Assembly (NCBI GenBank): GCA_030141605.1
Contig: JAQGDQ010000251.1
Span: forward strand, 210,486 to 274,485
Length of the DNA: 64,000 nt
Direction of reading: 5' to 3'
Origin: Tubiluchus corallicola
Taxonomy: Eukaryota; Priapulida; Priapulimorpha; Priapulimorphida; Tubiluchidae
The notes below the pieces were generated by a model, which had not been told where the DNA came from, made no database searches, and worked only from the letters and a program-made list of their open reading frames with translations. The translations under genes and the position numbers were made by a program. Shown here piece by piece: positions 1 through 13,264 of this stretch. Position 1 is the first letter of the stretch. Each line of letters opens with the position of its first letter.

Positions 1-400
1 ATCAATGCAGAATGTGTAATTGTACTGACCACAAGAAGAAGTCATTATGTTTTCTGACCGGTTAATAGCCGATGCCAGTATTCCACTACGTCTGCATAGA
101 TACTGACTTTCTTTCTGTGAAAAAAATTGTTTCCACTGTACTTGTAGAATTGTGCAAATCTCCTTGGATAGGTATAGGAAATGTATTTCTCCTGTATCTT
201 TTTGCTAACTATGTTAATGCATCTTTCTACATTCTGTCTTATCTAATATTCTAGTTATGTGTACCGCAGACTCCTGGGTAATGTGGTTTGAAAAATTTAA
301 TCAACAATGTCGAAACATTTAGTGGTAATAGAAACTAAACAAGTTTTGCCATTCAGTATTCATTACTGTTTGACTTCTGCACTAAATGATTGTTCTTCAG

Positions 401-3400
401 CGCCCGAATCACCGCCGGATGTAACAATCACAGAAAGAACTGCTACATCAATGACTGTGTATTTACCACCAGCGTTTTCATCGAAGGGACCAATATCGTA
501 TGTAACAACACTGTTGTTTTATAAATTTAGAACATACATAAAAATGTGATAATTGTGGAATACATCTAAAATGTCTACAAAATGTGTCTCCTTGTATTAC
601 TTTTACAAATAGACTCTTTTAAACAAACTATAATTGTAAATTTTGGATGTCATGGAATTTTTATTCACAATGATTTGCTATTTATAGCTACATCATACAA
701 ATATCCAAAGTATCTATAACCTCTTGTTAAGAAATTATCAGTCTTAATAATGTGTTTACTCTTAGTGGTTTTTATTTCAGTGGCTATCATGTAGTACCAT
801 TTGACCTCTCTTCGCCAGTGAAATTTGATCCAGAGAATCTTGTAGGACATGAGGGTGCTCAAGCTCTCGGCTTGCCGTATTATTTAACAGCAAACTTGAC
901 TCACAGAAAAGCGCAAAGCTTGCATCGTTACTTCACTGTTGGCGATCATAACAATTATGGTGGATATTTTAATGCACCTTTGAACAAAGATAAGAAATAC
1001 ACTGTTATCTTCGGAGTTGTTAGCAGCTTAGATGGGGTAAGGAAATCCGCGAATTTTCAGTTTTCGTATAAGTCATTCAGATGAAGATAAAACGAGAATT
1101 TGATCATGAATGAATGATTATGAAGGTTCATTTAGCTTTAAGATTGTGTATGTTAATCTTGTGAAAAGTTTTGCTTTTTTGGCCTTTTAATAATTACTCA
1201 TTAAATAAATTGGAAGGCCAGTTTTTAAACCTATTTAAACCTAAACTTTTTAAAAGTGATTAGCCTATTTTTATCTGTTTTTAGGATATACAACATTACA
1301 AAAAACAGATTAAAATATTTAAAATTAACTAACTCTTTAGTTATCTGACACAATCTTAGTTTGCACATCTATTGCATACAAGGTAGTACCTGTTTTAGCT
1401 GTTTTTACAATATTTTTGTAGTTGTTTTTCCTTTACAGATTACAAAGTTAGCATATTCTAAATTTAGAACTTTTGTTGGGTCAGAAAATGACGATGGAAT
1501 AAATGTTTTTGAAAGTAAGTAGTAATGTTGCATAGTGATGAGCAATTAATAGATTAATCGAATTAATCCCGATTGCAACCATACTTAAATCGGTATGATC
1601 AGCGATTGAATTGTAATTCAATTAATCAAGAGTAAAATATACGCGTTACACACTGACTAAAAGGCAGTGTTTTAGCACAAATAAACGGAATCTCTGCGTT
1701 TTTTCTTTATTTTTCTCACCTTACATAATGCTTGCCATTGCAAACCACAGTATTACAAAGTGGGTGCTTCAAATTGTTCGTTGGCATGTGACATGTGTAG
1801 TGACGTAGTCTGAAAGTCTCAATATAAATAGTTTGCAAATAAAATAGCAGACAGGGACAAAAGCTGTGAAGAAAAAATTGCCGCAAAAGATTAATTGTGA
1901 TCTCGAATTACAAGAACAAGATTATAATCGAATTACAAAATTTCAAAATTGTTCATCACTAATTATTGCATAAGTGGGCCAAAGCTTTTAAATTGTTCTG
2001 TTATCAGCATTATGGTCACTTAGAGGAAGATTTGCAAAAAAAAATAAAGGAATCTGCATGAAATTGAATCTGTATGAAAAAAGAATGAAGCTTATAATGA
2101 AAAAACAGTTTTACATCTGATGTGTGTGTTGTAATAGGAAGTTAGATTTACTTTTTCAGTAAAAAGAGAAATCCGAAAGTATTATTTCTGAATGTTATAT
2201 TTAATTTTGTTAAAAAGAACTATGTATAGCTGTCCTTATTGAACGTTTTGGCTTTTTGCAACTTCTAATATTTTTTATTGCACCGGATATAGTAATTTAA
2301 AACAGACATCATAAAACTACATAAGTTAGTCTACAATAGTTTAACAAGTATATTAGTCTAAAATAGTTTAACAAGTATATAAACATTAAAAGCGAATTTT
2401 TAACTCTAACTGGCAAGAATAACACGCCTTGAATTAATTAGCTACGTACCTACTGGCATAGAGAGATAGTATTTGCTGTACGTGTCAAGAGATGTTATCT
2501 ACCAGCTTTTGGGTTTCAAAGCTTACATGTATAGGTTTGTTTTGGATTAAAACACTGGTTGGAGCAGATATTATGGTGGAACCCATGAATTGCATATCTT
2601 GTCATGGCATGTCGGTTCTGCCTCTTGGGTTTTTTCATTCATTATGAGTCATTGCTGGTGTATTATAGACTACCAGTTTTCTTTGAATATACCTTATCTT
2701 TGACCTTTTCTAAACATTTGTAGAATTTTTGAGTCTGGGGTACTTTGAAGTATATATAAATTTCAATGCTAAGTCTATCTGCATTACACAGCAAGAATTT
2801 TCGCATTTAAACTTCTTTGGTATTAAACATTTGTGATGTTTTTATTTTATTTAGATGTTGGAATTGCCAATAAGAAATTTGGAAGTGCAAGTGGTGCTTC
2901 AGAAGAACTCGATGCTTCTCAAAGACGACGAGCAAAAATTCTGGGTTCTGTGATAGGGCTGCTGCTGTTTGCTCTTCTGGCAGTTATCATCGTTTACCTC
3001 TTTTTACGATTTTATTGGTTCAAGAAAAAGCGTCGCAGTAGGATCGAACGGCAAGGGTTAACGAATCTTGCAGCACCAGAACTCCCTCCTCGGGTAAGCT
3101 GTTGTTTTCATATAATATGGCGATATCTTGGAAGAGGATGCATTTTGGTAGTGGCAGTTGTTTCTGTTCGTGTCAGGCAAAGCTGTGTTCACACATATAC
3201 TGTCAAATCATGTTAGAACACTACTAAATATGGCATTGTAGCGGAATTGGAGGTAGGGCGTTCATGAAATGTCAAAGCCGTTCTACTGTGTAACATCGAT
3301 TTTGTTTCCTAGTTAATTTTAATATGTGATAAATAGGTGTAGTATATAGCATTATTGTACCTATGTCAATACAACTGTTATACTGCACATTTTGCTGCAT

Positions 3401-6400
3401 TAACACTGCAGGTATAGTTCTACGCTGGTACCTTGCAAAACTTTTACATAATGCAAGGTAGAGGAGCAATCTTGTGAAATACTGGCAATTATTCAACTGT
3501 TGATAAGAAAAATATACAGCCACGCGGTCCACACTCCCAACATAACATTATTGGGCACCGCCGCACATAAGTTAATCTTGTGTCGAACCAGTACAGCTTT
3601 AACGGCCTTTAAATTGTACTGAATCGTAGCTATGCAGTTCTTGTACTAATGCATGCTTCTTGCTCAAAACCTGAACATTCACTTTCATAGAGTCACTTGA
3701 TGCGAAACCTAAATCTTAATTTAAACAACTTTTGATGTTCAGAGATTGTTGTTTTTACAATAGAATGGCTGTTTTTCTACAGCAATTCATTGTGCTCTAT
3801 CTTCATTGATATTATAACAGGGTAAGTTTATTATGTAAAATGGAGTTTTGACACAGCTGATATATTGGTGGATGGCAGTAAGTGAGGTTGGCATTACTTC
3901 TTATATTGTTTAAATTATTGCTGGTTTAAGTGGCTGTACATCTAGCTTAACTAACAATTTTAGTATCTCAGAGACTATCTAATAATGATGACTTCAGCCA
4001 CTATTGACGTTCATTCATTATTGTTTCACTTTTTTTCTTTTGGTCATGTTTGTTGTTAAAATAATTGTGGGTTTATTCCATAATTAAGGTTTGACGATTA
4101 TACAATAAATAATCATTTTGAAATTGAGATTTGTAATAATTAATGGATTGCTTGCGGTCTCTTCTAGCCTCTAAATGTAATTATTGTTGGTTAAACTATT
4201 TTTGACGGCTCTGCTTAGTGAGCTGTTATGATTGATTTAATACTTGCCATAAATAGAAAGGGGCATGCAGCTAGTGATTCTGGTATTCAAATTGCAATCC
4301 AAAGGTCCTTGTTCAAATCCAAACACAGTACCAACCTTTTTTCGCATTTCTTTTTTTGATTAAGTTGGGTTTCAAAATTCATTAAATATGTTTATTCTAT
4401 AGTTAGCCAATAATCTTCAAATCAAGATATAAGTAATTAACTAACTAGTTATGCAATTGTTTAAAATTATTTGGTAATCAATTGGGTACCACATGGTTTC
4501 TATAGAATGAGAATGGTATTTACATCAACGAAGAGTACGTTGATGACAATGGTGAAGTTGACATCAACATTCAACTTTCTGCGTTAAAAGACAAATGCTG
4601 GAAGATTCCGAATGAAAACATGCGATTTGCAAGCAGTGGGGAAGTGCTGGGTGTCGGACGCTTTGGTGATGTTCTCAAAGCAAAAATTGTAACATCGGAT
4701 AGGGGCAAAACAGCAGCACTCGTTCCTTACAGAGGTAAATACAGAGAAAATTTGTGGTGATTTTGATTTTTTTTAGAAATTTTTGAGGGTCATTAAATTT
4801 CAGCAGACTGTCTTCATAAAGAATAATATCTTTATGAAAAATAGCACAATAAAGAAATTATTTTTTTATTAATTGACGTTATTGACAGGTATTATTCCCG
4901 TTGTTAACACTTAGGTGCTATGCATTAGTGACCTTGTGCATGGTGTGAAATCTCAAAACGAAATTTTTTTCTCGAAATGAAGAATGAAAAATTGTTTTTG
5001 AACATTTAAACATTAGTAGTAATTGTCTTAACCTATTACGTCAGCAACTCTTTCTCATCTAAAAGGCTGGATTAGAACCTTCTGGGGTTTCTAGGCTAAT
5101 GAAATTATGATGCCCCTTCAGACAAAGTCAAGGGCCCTTTATCTTAAATAAGTTGCCACTTTTTTTAAATTGTGTTTTTAGACTCTCGGGCCGCCTTTTT
5201 AAAACTTGAAATTTTATTTTAAGTTAAGTGAGTCATTCAGCAATGCAAAATAGTAAAATATTATACTCATTTTTCAGAAAAAATCTTTTTAAAAATCTTT
5301 TAGCAGGGCCCCTCGAAGTTGGGGGGCCCTAGGCTGCAGCCTGTAATTGATTGAAAATTAGTAGCTTAAAAATGTCATGTCCTGAGACTGTTACTTATCA
5401 TACTGAAATATAATTCAGCAGTGTCAAAGTAGCAATCCCATTGTGTCAAAAACTGATTTTTACATTGCAACATTGCAACGATCACATACGCTACACGGTC
5501 ATAAAAATTTTTAACCAAGACCAAGGCAGGCAAATTATTAATTACAAATTGCATCATTTTTTACAGATTTAAATTCTAACCGATAAATTAATCATTAATA
5601 ATTTTTTCAGAAGAAAGAGGTGAAGATTTAAAGAGAGAGTTTGTTGCAGAACTTGATAAAATGATTAGACTGGGGAAGCAGCCTAATGCAGTGTCACTTA
5701 TTGGAATCTCAGAAAGAGAAGGTACAGCATCTCCTTGTACAACTTAATTCATGTGCATAAAATTGGTGACTCTTTTGCATTACGTATAGTCGTGATGATG
5801 ATGATGATTATTACTTCATTTAAAAATATACAGTTTGCAAAGACAAATGGATGTTAATAAAATAAATATTGGGAAGTTAGTAAATAACTTATTTACAATA
5901 ATTCAACTTTGTAATGCCCACTCATTTCTGTACTACTGTAATTGTATTTCAATATATGGTCTTGTAAGAATCTATACCTGGTATCTTAAAACACAATCTT
6001 TAAATGAGTTCTTTACCTTTAACTTTACATTTTCGTTTAGATTTACAGTACAGCCAGTATTTTAATCTTAAATTTACTTGACTGTCATTTACATAGCAGC
6101 CTAGCTTTGGAATTGGTCAACGTTCTAGACTTCGCAATTTTTGTCAAAAATTTTTTTACATCTATCTATTAACTAATTCCCATTTGTGTCCTAAAGATAT
6201 ATTAACAATTTGACCCTATCATTTTGTCTAAAATCGAATATTTTTCTATAAGCAGTGTTTGGTATACTGCCAATTTTGCATCCATATAACAGAATTGGTA
6301 GACAATATGTATTGATATGTATTGATTAGAGTCTTAATTTTTTTTTTGTGATCTGTCATAAATCACATAATTTATTCAGTTACATGATGACTATCACAGC

Positions 6401-9400
6401 AAATTAGATGGATGTTTTACTCAAGTAGTATCTAATCAGTTGACTGGTTGTTTTAGTTAAATTGGATATGAAATCTTGTGTGCGTATATTACAGGTTCTA
6501 TCCATGCTGCCATCGAGCATGTTTCTGGTCCAAATCTCAGAGATGCATTGAGAGCCAGCAGAACAAACACTAAGTCTGGTGGTCGGGTGTCACAGTTCAA
6601 CGAAGAGCAGTTATTCAAACTTGCTGTGGGAATTGCCCATGGCATGCAGTGCCTGTCTCAAAACAGAGTATGAATATTGTCTAGATATTACAGTAATATT
6701 AAAAATTTAAGTGTCATTAACTAGGCTGCACAATTGTCTTAATAGAGAAATAGGTGTAAAAGAACACCAAACTCTAACATTTTGATACATTTGTTCAAGT
6801 GTAATAGTGTTGTTATTTGAGATTTTTTAAATTTTGCGTCCATAGTTACTGAGAATTAATGTGATTCAATGTTGACAGTATGACAAATTGTCTATGTTTT
6901 TGATGTAGGGTTTTATTTCATTTATCATCAATTTGTTACTGTGCTAGAACAGACACAGCAAGACACATCAGAAATTTCAGAATTGTCTACTATTGGTAAG
7001 TATATTGTAAAGAGTCAGTTGCATCTGCATTGAGAGTATTAGTGCAGCATATATGTCTGTATTAAATGCTCACATATATAGTACATGGAAACAGATTTCT
7101 TCTCTTATCAGTTGTATAATTATTGTGGCATACATCAAGGTGTTCATTCCTACATTTATAATTATTATAAACACTTGTTATAAAAGCCGGCACTATCAGT
7201 TTTACGTGAGAGTGGATTCAAAATCCAGGTTTTTATATTTTAACATGATATATTAACAGGAAATTGTTTACCATATATACGTGTGTACAAGTCGACCTTA
7301 TGTACAAGCCAACCATAAAATATTAAGATCTAACAGATTAAATGATGTCAACAATGGCCGAGTAATAAATCAATAGCCTACTGTGTTAGTGTGTAAGGTA
7401 TGTGCAAGTGCCTGGGCCGAGTATATTATACCTACCTATGTGTGTATATATGTATATGTATATTCATGTTGAGGGCCCTCAATGCAATCCATGATAATGC
7501 AGCCTGGCCTTTTATCGCGCATAATTGTTTGTAATGCCTTTAACTCTAGGATATCGCGGCCAGGATATAAGGAAGGATTATTTCTTTACATATTCGTATT
7601 GTAGACAGTTTAGCGACATCTCCCAAAAACATATCGTAAGTATAAGTTGACCCCAAAAATTTCACCTTAAAATCGCTTCCCAAAAATTCGACATGTACAT
7701 AAGTATATACGGTAATTAAAGTATTTTGTGGTATTTTATGCTGTTGTCACTAAGCATTGTAAAATGGTTGAGGACATTTTTGCAAGAACGGAAAGTGGCT
7801 CTAAACAGCTTTAGAAATTCTGTGATTCGTAGACTTGAATTTAAATAGATTTTAATCTATGTTTATTTGATGTTAGTTTATGCATTGGCAGATGACATTA
7901 ATCTTACCAAAATCTTCACTTCTGATGTGTCTTGCTGTGTCATGGTTCAACTCAATTCAGCATATTAATATCGCAAACTGAATCTTAGATAATTTCAGGT
8001 CTCTTATGAAAGCATTAACATGCGAAATGTGTTAGATCATCAAGTAAATGTTTTGAATGGACTCCTTGTTATTAAAAGTTGTTCATAAATTTTTCTTTGC
8101 AATTTCAGATCATACACAAGCAGTTAGCTGCTAAAGTTATTGTGTTAGTAGATGGTAGTATACCCAAGATTACTCAGTTTAGCCTTTCTAAATATAGCAA
8201 TGAACGACAGGTAACTGTAAATATCACACAGCTGTACTTATATACAACTAACAATTGTATTTAAATGCTATTTACTTGAAAGGATATAGTCAAATCCTGG
8301 TAATACGATTTTCAAGAGACTAAAATATTTTTTCATAATAATGGAAGACAGGATGATTTTTCCTATACTGCCCCATTTTCAAGTTTGATAAAAAGTATAC
8401 ATTTTAACACAATTAATATTGCAAAAGTGTTTCTGATAATTAAATAATATATTAAAAACTTAATTAATGGCAGGTGATCCCAACTATTGATGACATCACA
8501 AACGAACATAATTTTCAACTGCAGAAATATTCCACGAGCGTCTTGCACGTGTTTGCAAAAGCGAAAATTGAAGTACTGTGCTACTATAAGATATTCAGTG
8601 TGTTATTCTGAAACTAGGCATGTTTTAAGATAAAAATTCAAATTTCAAATACCGCTGTGCTCACACTTGAGCTGTCAAACGTGTGTAGTTCGTCAGAAAC
8701 TAACACAGCTGAACTGAGAGGTACAGTACCTGTTCTTTTATAATGCCTTTCCGAAATGCAGGTGCTAGTGCCCGTCTAACTAGCGAATGGCAAAATGCAT
8801 GTAACAGCGAAGAACTAGTGCGGCGAATGCGAAATTGTATTTGTGTGGTAATAATTCTTTCACGTAAGTCATTTTTGAAAAAATAGTGTGTTCCCTTTCA
8901 ATATTTTAAAAAGTAGATTGTTTTGACCTATAGTTTAATATTGGGTCCGGTTTTGCTTTAAGCGTGTTTAGTAATATCCATTTCGCACATTGATCTTAAC
9001 TCCTAATATGTTATTTCTAATGTAAAATAGCAATTAACTGATGCTTATAGTCTTTACTTTGGTTTTCTTTTAATCGGTGAACATAATTTAAGCTTGTTTA
9101 GCCTTCAGTTTCCCATAAGTACAAACTACAAAGAACAGTTGCCAGTCAGTCTAGAAGCAAGAGGGTGCCAGAGAGTCTGTCGTTTTTTGCTGCTTTGGCA
9201 TCATAACTCGATAACTGTAAACAGACAGCAGTAACAAATATAAGTAACATATAGCAGGCAAATTTTTATTAGAATAGGTAGCGGAAGTCTTTTTGGAAAT
9301 CACTAATTTAGCTGTGTGCATTTAAACCTATGCAGCTACTGATTTAATCAACAGTAGGCCTAGCTGTGATGCTGTACGTACATGCATTATGTCATGATCG

Positions 9401-11906
9401 CATGATGAGTTGTAAGAAATCAGTTATTAAGCTATGGGTACTGTTGGCAACAAGTGAAGAGTACCTAGACGGGGCGAGTCTTTGAGAAATCAATGTATAA
9501 AATGGGCGTTTCGTGATAAATAGTTTCATATTAACCATAAATGATTACGTAGGTTTTATTATAATTTTGGCAGGAACATAATAAAATCATCGTACAACTG
9601 AGAGTTTCGTTATAAGCTGAATCGTATTTTCGGGATTCAACTGTACTTAGTTAATATCAAATAATATTATGTTGTGTTTTTTAGAAAAATGCTAAGAGCA
9701 TACTTGACTTTCCTGGCATTATTTATTAGGCAGAATTACAATGCCTAAACTTATTTCAGCCATTGATATCAGTTGCATTACTTAATGAAAGGGGAAATTA
9801 CAGTGTCTTTTTGACATAGCGTAATCGTATGTTTCAGATGGGAAGTTTTATGAGATGGCAATCTGTGGAAAGTCTTCGGCCTAAAATTTACACTTCCATG
9901 AGTGATGTTTGGTCATTTGGTGTAGTGTTGTGGGAAATAATGTCATTAGGTTAGTTAAAAAAACATCATGACTAATTATGGTACAGCAGTGTCATAAGTC
10001 CAGCTTTGATTCTAAATACATGAAATTTTTTTTAAAATTTGGTCTTATTACACAGGATATGCCATGTTATCTGTGTGTGTTTTTGCACCAGCACATCAGC
10101 TTGTCGAAATAAACTTTTAATTGTTTTTTTAGACTGATTCCCCTGTAAGTTATGAGTTATCCTATGGGTATAAGCCAACCTCAGTACTTGGTTTTGAAGC
10201 CAAAGTTGTTTAAACGCAAACCATTTTTAAGAAATTGTGGCTGTAATTATACAGAAGTATAATGTTTTGTTGTTAATTCCTAATTATACATCTATCATTT
10301 AAACACTCTTTTTTCGTTTGTTTAGTTTTTCATTACAAAATTCTATGTATCGTAACACTTTGTAGGAGGCACGCCTTATACAGAAACAAGGAGTCAGGAT
10401 TTGGATGAAAAATTGTCAAAAAATACCAGGTTGCCTCGACCTTATGGCTGCTCTGATGATTTGTAAGTACAGTTGTTACTCTCTTATCTCTTTACAATGA
10501 TACAACAGTAAAGTAACCGAACATTTGTAAATTTATATAAAGATACTTTATAAGAGTAAACAACCCTGTTGTAGTTTTACTTCTTACTGCTTTTAGTTTC
10601 TTTCTGATTAAGGCAACCGTGGCCACGCCCTGTTTTGTATCACACCTTTAGAGTAAAACCTTCAAAGTGTTTCGAAAGTAGCATTTTTCTTATCAGTTGG
10701 AGCGTGATATTATATTTCTTATATTATATAGTACTTAATATAAGCATAAAACATTGGCAAATTTTCCTACTGAGTATGAAAAAGTTTATGGTATGATTAT
10801 ATTCATTATCGTGCCCTACCGTATGATTATATTCATTGTTGTGGCCTACCATATTATATTCATTATCATGGCCTACCAATAGCATGACAATTTTTTATAG
10901 CTTTACAATAAAAGTACAGTAATGCAAAAGCATGAATATTGCATTTATACTGAAATTAAAAGTAATTCATTATTCCTAGCATTATTATTGTAAAAAAACA
11001 TTTTACTTCTAGTTCATTTTATATTAACTGTGCATTTTCAAATTTATGTATAAATAAATAAAGAATATAATTATTGATCAGAGCTTGTTAACTAGTTATG
11101 ATATTCATCAAGCTGTCACTGTTTTGCGTACGGCATTATTTTTAGTTGAATGTTGGTAATGATGGTCAAACAAATTTTGTGAGTTTATCACTGAACTGTA
11201 CTAAGCGACAAAAAGACAAAAATGTCAGACTGACCTAATTAGTTCCCAAAAAAATTCTGGTCATTTCCCAAAATTTAATACAGAACCTTTATCGTCGGAC
11301 TACTTCTTTCATTTCAAATATCATCTAACCTTATTAATGTAGTGGTTTTATGTTAACCATGTATATGTCCAGATGTAATGCTGTATTGTACTTTGTGGTG
11401 TAGTCATTCCCTTTATTATTCTATTGTCAGCTGTATAGGCATTGTGTCAAATGTTGTAAACACCTATGTAAAATAAATTTTACTTACTTTGATTGTAGGT
11501 ATCAAATAATGCTTCAATGTTGGGAACTGGATCCAGACAATCGACCGGATTTTGCTGAACTTTATGGAGTTTTACAGACTATGGGCTCTGAAAAAGTGAG
11601 TTACTGATTGCCACTTGTTCATGACTAGATGCTTATTGTAATTTTTATTTAACTGATGCCTTATAAATCCCATCTGTATAAATCTAGTTATGTCTGTTCC
11701 TAATGAATTGCTGACATATCAATGACATTCGTTTCCCATTGTAGTAAGTTAATAAAACTTGATGTGCTCAGTGATTTATCACACGTTTCTTTGCATTGGC
11801 TATAATTTTTTTAATGTTATTTTATGAATTTCAGAATCACTTGACACTAAATTGGCATCAGAAGTTTTACTATCAACCTATTGATGGGACAAAAGATAAC
11901 AACTAA
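401..11906 (+). CDS. Receptor tyrosine kinase-like pseudokinase with FN3 domain (5' partial, 12 exons)
   Basis: Exons read by splice consensus and frame: 401-497, 781-1036, 1439-1514, 2855-3093, 4506-4734, 5611-5721, 6495-6667, 8109-8210, 9838-9949, 10366-10462, 11499-11595, 11835-11906 (stop TAA). All phases join to give 552 residues; the start lies upstream of the window. Residues 1 to about 130 form a fibronectin-III module of the receptor phosphatase/kinase type ([17 protein letters not shown]). A transmembrane helix follows at about 171-198, then a basic stop-transfer KKKRR. The kinase fold starts with a good glycine loop GVGRFG (271-276) and an alpha-C glutamate (EFVAEL). The VAIK lysine appears replaced by Val (AALV), HRDLAARN reads HKQLAAKV (396-403), DFG reads QFS (416-418) and APE reads SVE. 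Structural motifs [11 protein letters not shown] and the CW-x6-RP helix ([10 protein letters not shown]) are kept. I infer a membrane signalling protein without phosphotransfer, comparable to RYK or PTK7-type pseudokinases; orthology is not established. Confidence 0.88.
1532..1961. mobile_element. hAT-like MITE, copy 1 (degenerate), in pseudokinase intron
   Basis: The element begins with AGTGATGAGCAATT and ends with the near-complement AATTGTTCATCACT, so it has short terminal inverted repeats of hAT type. Its interior matches 17460-17963 in inverted orientation (shared ACACACTGACTAAA and CAGTGTTTTAG blocks). The flanks (aatgttgc, aattattgc) are similar but not a clean 8-bp duplication. No transposase reading frame is present. 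Confidence 0.6.
4253..4346 (+). repeat. tRNA-like sequence (possible tRNA-Cys-derived relic)
   Basis: A B-box-like stretch TTGTTCAAATCC follows an AGCTAGTGATTCTGG segment and a TGCA that would sit at a Cys anticodon. The acceptor stem does not pair well, so this is at best a SINE or pseudogene relic inside an intron. Confidence 0.25.
5065..5348. mobile_element. Dispersed GGCTGGATTA/GGGCCC repeat, copy 1
   Basis: One end carries GGCTGGATTAGAACC and TTTCTAGGCTAATGAAA; the other carries GGGCCCCTCGAAG and GGCCCTAGGCTGCAGCC. The same pieces occur in inverted order at about 25870-26225. This is the pattern of a small non-autonomous DNA transposon; boundaries are approximate. Confidence 0.5.
7267..7716. 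mobile_element. MITE with ~33-bp terminal inverted repeats
   Basis: The left end TTTACCATATATACGTGTG, continuing into TACAAGTCGACCTT, is the inverted complement of the right end (7682-7715, TACATAAGTATATACGGTAA preceded by AAAATTCGACATG). There is no coding capacity. It lies in the intron before the exon with the degenerate catalytic loop. Confidence 0.65.
10784..10880. repeat. Short tandem repeat, about 3 copies of a ~33-38-bp unit
   Basis: TATGATTATATTCATT followed by TCGTGCCCTACC or a close variant recurs three times in an intron. Copies differ by a few substitutions and small deletions. Confidence 0.7.
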
Positions 11907-13264
11907 CCAACAAAGTTGCCTAAAAGTTAACATTTGCCATTATTAGCATTCCCCAATATTGTACAATTATTCTTTGTTAATTTTTTAAAGTAGTGTGTTT
12001 TTGCCAAGGCAAAACGTCCATTTGTTTCTCTCAATTGTGATTTCTTCTTTACAGAGCACAGTCAAACCTCATTATAACGCTCCTCCTTTATAATGCTAGC
12101 CTCGCTGAATGCCTTAATTTTTAACAAAACAAAATGTCTATATTTACATAGACATATGTATTAATGTGCCTCGTTATAATGCCGAACTCGTTACAATGCT
12201 AACTTTTTTTGTAGTCCCAAAGTAGGCAGTATAAAGAGGTTTGACTGTATGCACATTTGAAAATGGATACATGTATTTCTACTTTCTAATAATCTAATTT
12301 TCGATATTTTGCTTTAGTGTTTTTAAACACTTATGTATTTTAATTCCATTTTGTGCAATGAGACAAATGTTTTGCATGTTCTAAGACTTGTTTGTTAGGA
12401 AACATATTACGTTGTTATTTGTCAATTGTTTAAAATACATGGCAATTACACTTTCAACTGCATTCCTTTCATATTGCTCAATAATATTGATATTACAATT
12501 ACTAAAAGTTTATAGTGTGTGGCTTTTAATTAAATATATGCTATTTTGGTATTCGTGTCTTGCACTGATCATTCCTACTTTTCACATTAATTGTACTAAT
12601 TATGATGTACTTTGTAGTAATGTTTGTGTTATAGTTATGGGTATATCACTTTTAACTAAAAATTAAATTACTCAGGGTTTTTTGATGGGTTTAGAATCTC
12701 TCTTATATCGATCTGTCATTTTTGTACACTTATTTCATGTTGCTCTTTATTGCATCATCATTACCTGAAATTATTAATTTATTTGGGGTTTCCATTTATT
12801 AATGCTTTATTTTTTAATATTATTTGTTTCACAAGGATTAAATGGTTGTAACAGTTTTAGTATGACATTATATTGTCGTACTCTGTTGTAATAATGTGTT
12901 CTAGTATGTAATATTCTAGTACAAATGTGCTGTAGTGTAGACGAGTATTTTTATGTGAATCATGAAAATGGAATATTTAAATATTTAATTGTTTATTTTA
13001 TACTAGGTAGCTGGTATACTAGGTAGTTGATGCATTAAAGACACTCATGTTTTAATGATGGAACGTTCGTGTTCCTCTTTACTGGCAGCTATTTTTTATT
13101 TTTATAGGCACTTTGGCTAATAACTTTGTCGTATTTTGTTAAAAATTTCGTATTAAAACTTGTTCACGTAATAGTATTTAAACATCTTATGAATTCAACT
13201 TCTGAATTAAAATTAATAAAGTTTATGTAAAGTGAGGATTCACTTTTGCAGTAGCTTGAATAAA
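11907..13264 (+). other. Probable 3' UTR of the pseudokinase gene
   Basis: About 1.35 kb of AT-rich sequence follows the stop codon and contains no convincing coding exon. Candidate AATAAA signals lie at 13215-13220 and 13259-13264. A pogo-like MITE (12059-12247) is embedded. The exact transcript end cannot be seen from sequence alone. Confidence 0.4.
12059..12247. mobile_element. 189-bp pogo/Tc1-like MITE in 3' UTR
   Basis: It starts CAGTCAAACCTCATTATAAC and ends with TATAAAGAGGTTTGACTG, nearly perfect inverted repeats. The CAGT...ACTG ends and the TTATAACG motif are typical of pogo/Tigger-type elements. An internal TCGTTATAATGC block repeats the subterminal motif. The TA target duplication is only half preserved (ca on the left, ta on the right). 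Confidence 0.7.

Noticed and set aside
1-400. Further upstream exon of the pseudokinase gene
   Set aside because: Short open frames at 72-254 and 307-400 show no FN3 motif or splice signals; most likely intron.
12388-12666. 92-codon hydrophobic open frame
   Set aside because: Lies in the presumed 3' UTR; hydrophobicity comes from T-rich DNA and no splice or family support exists.
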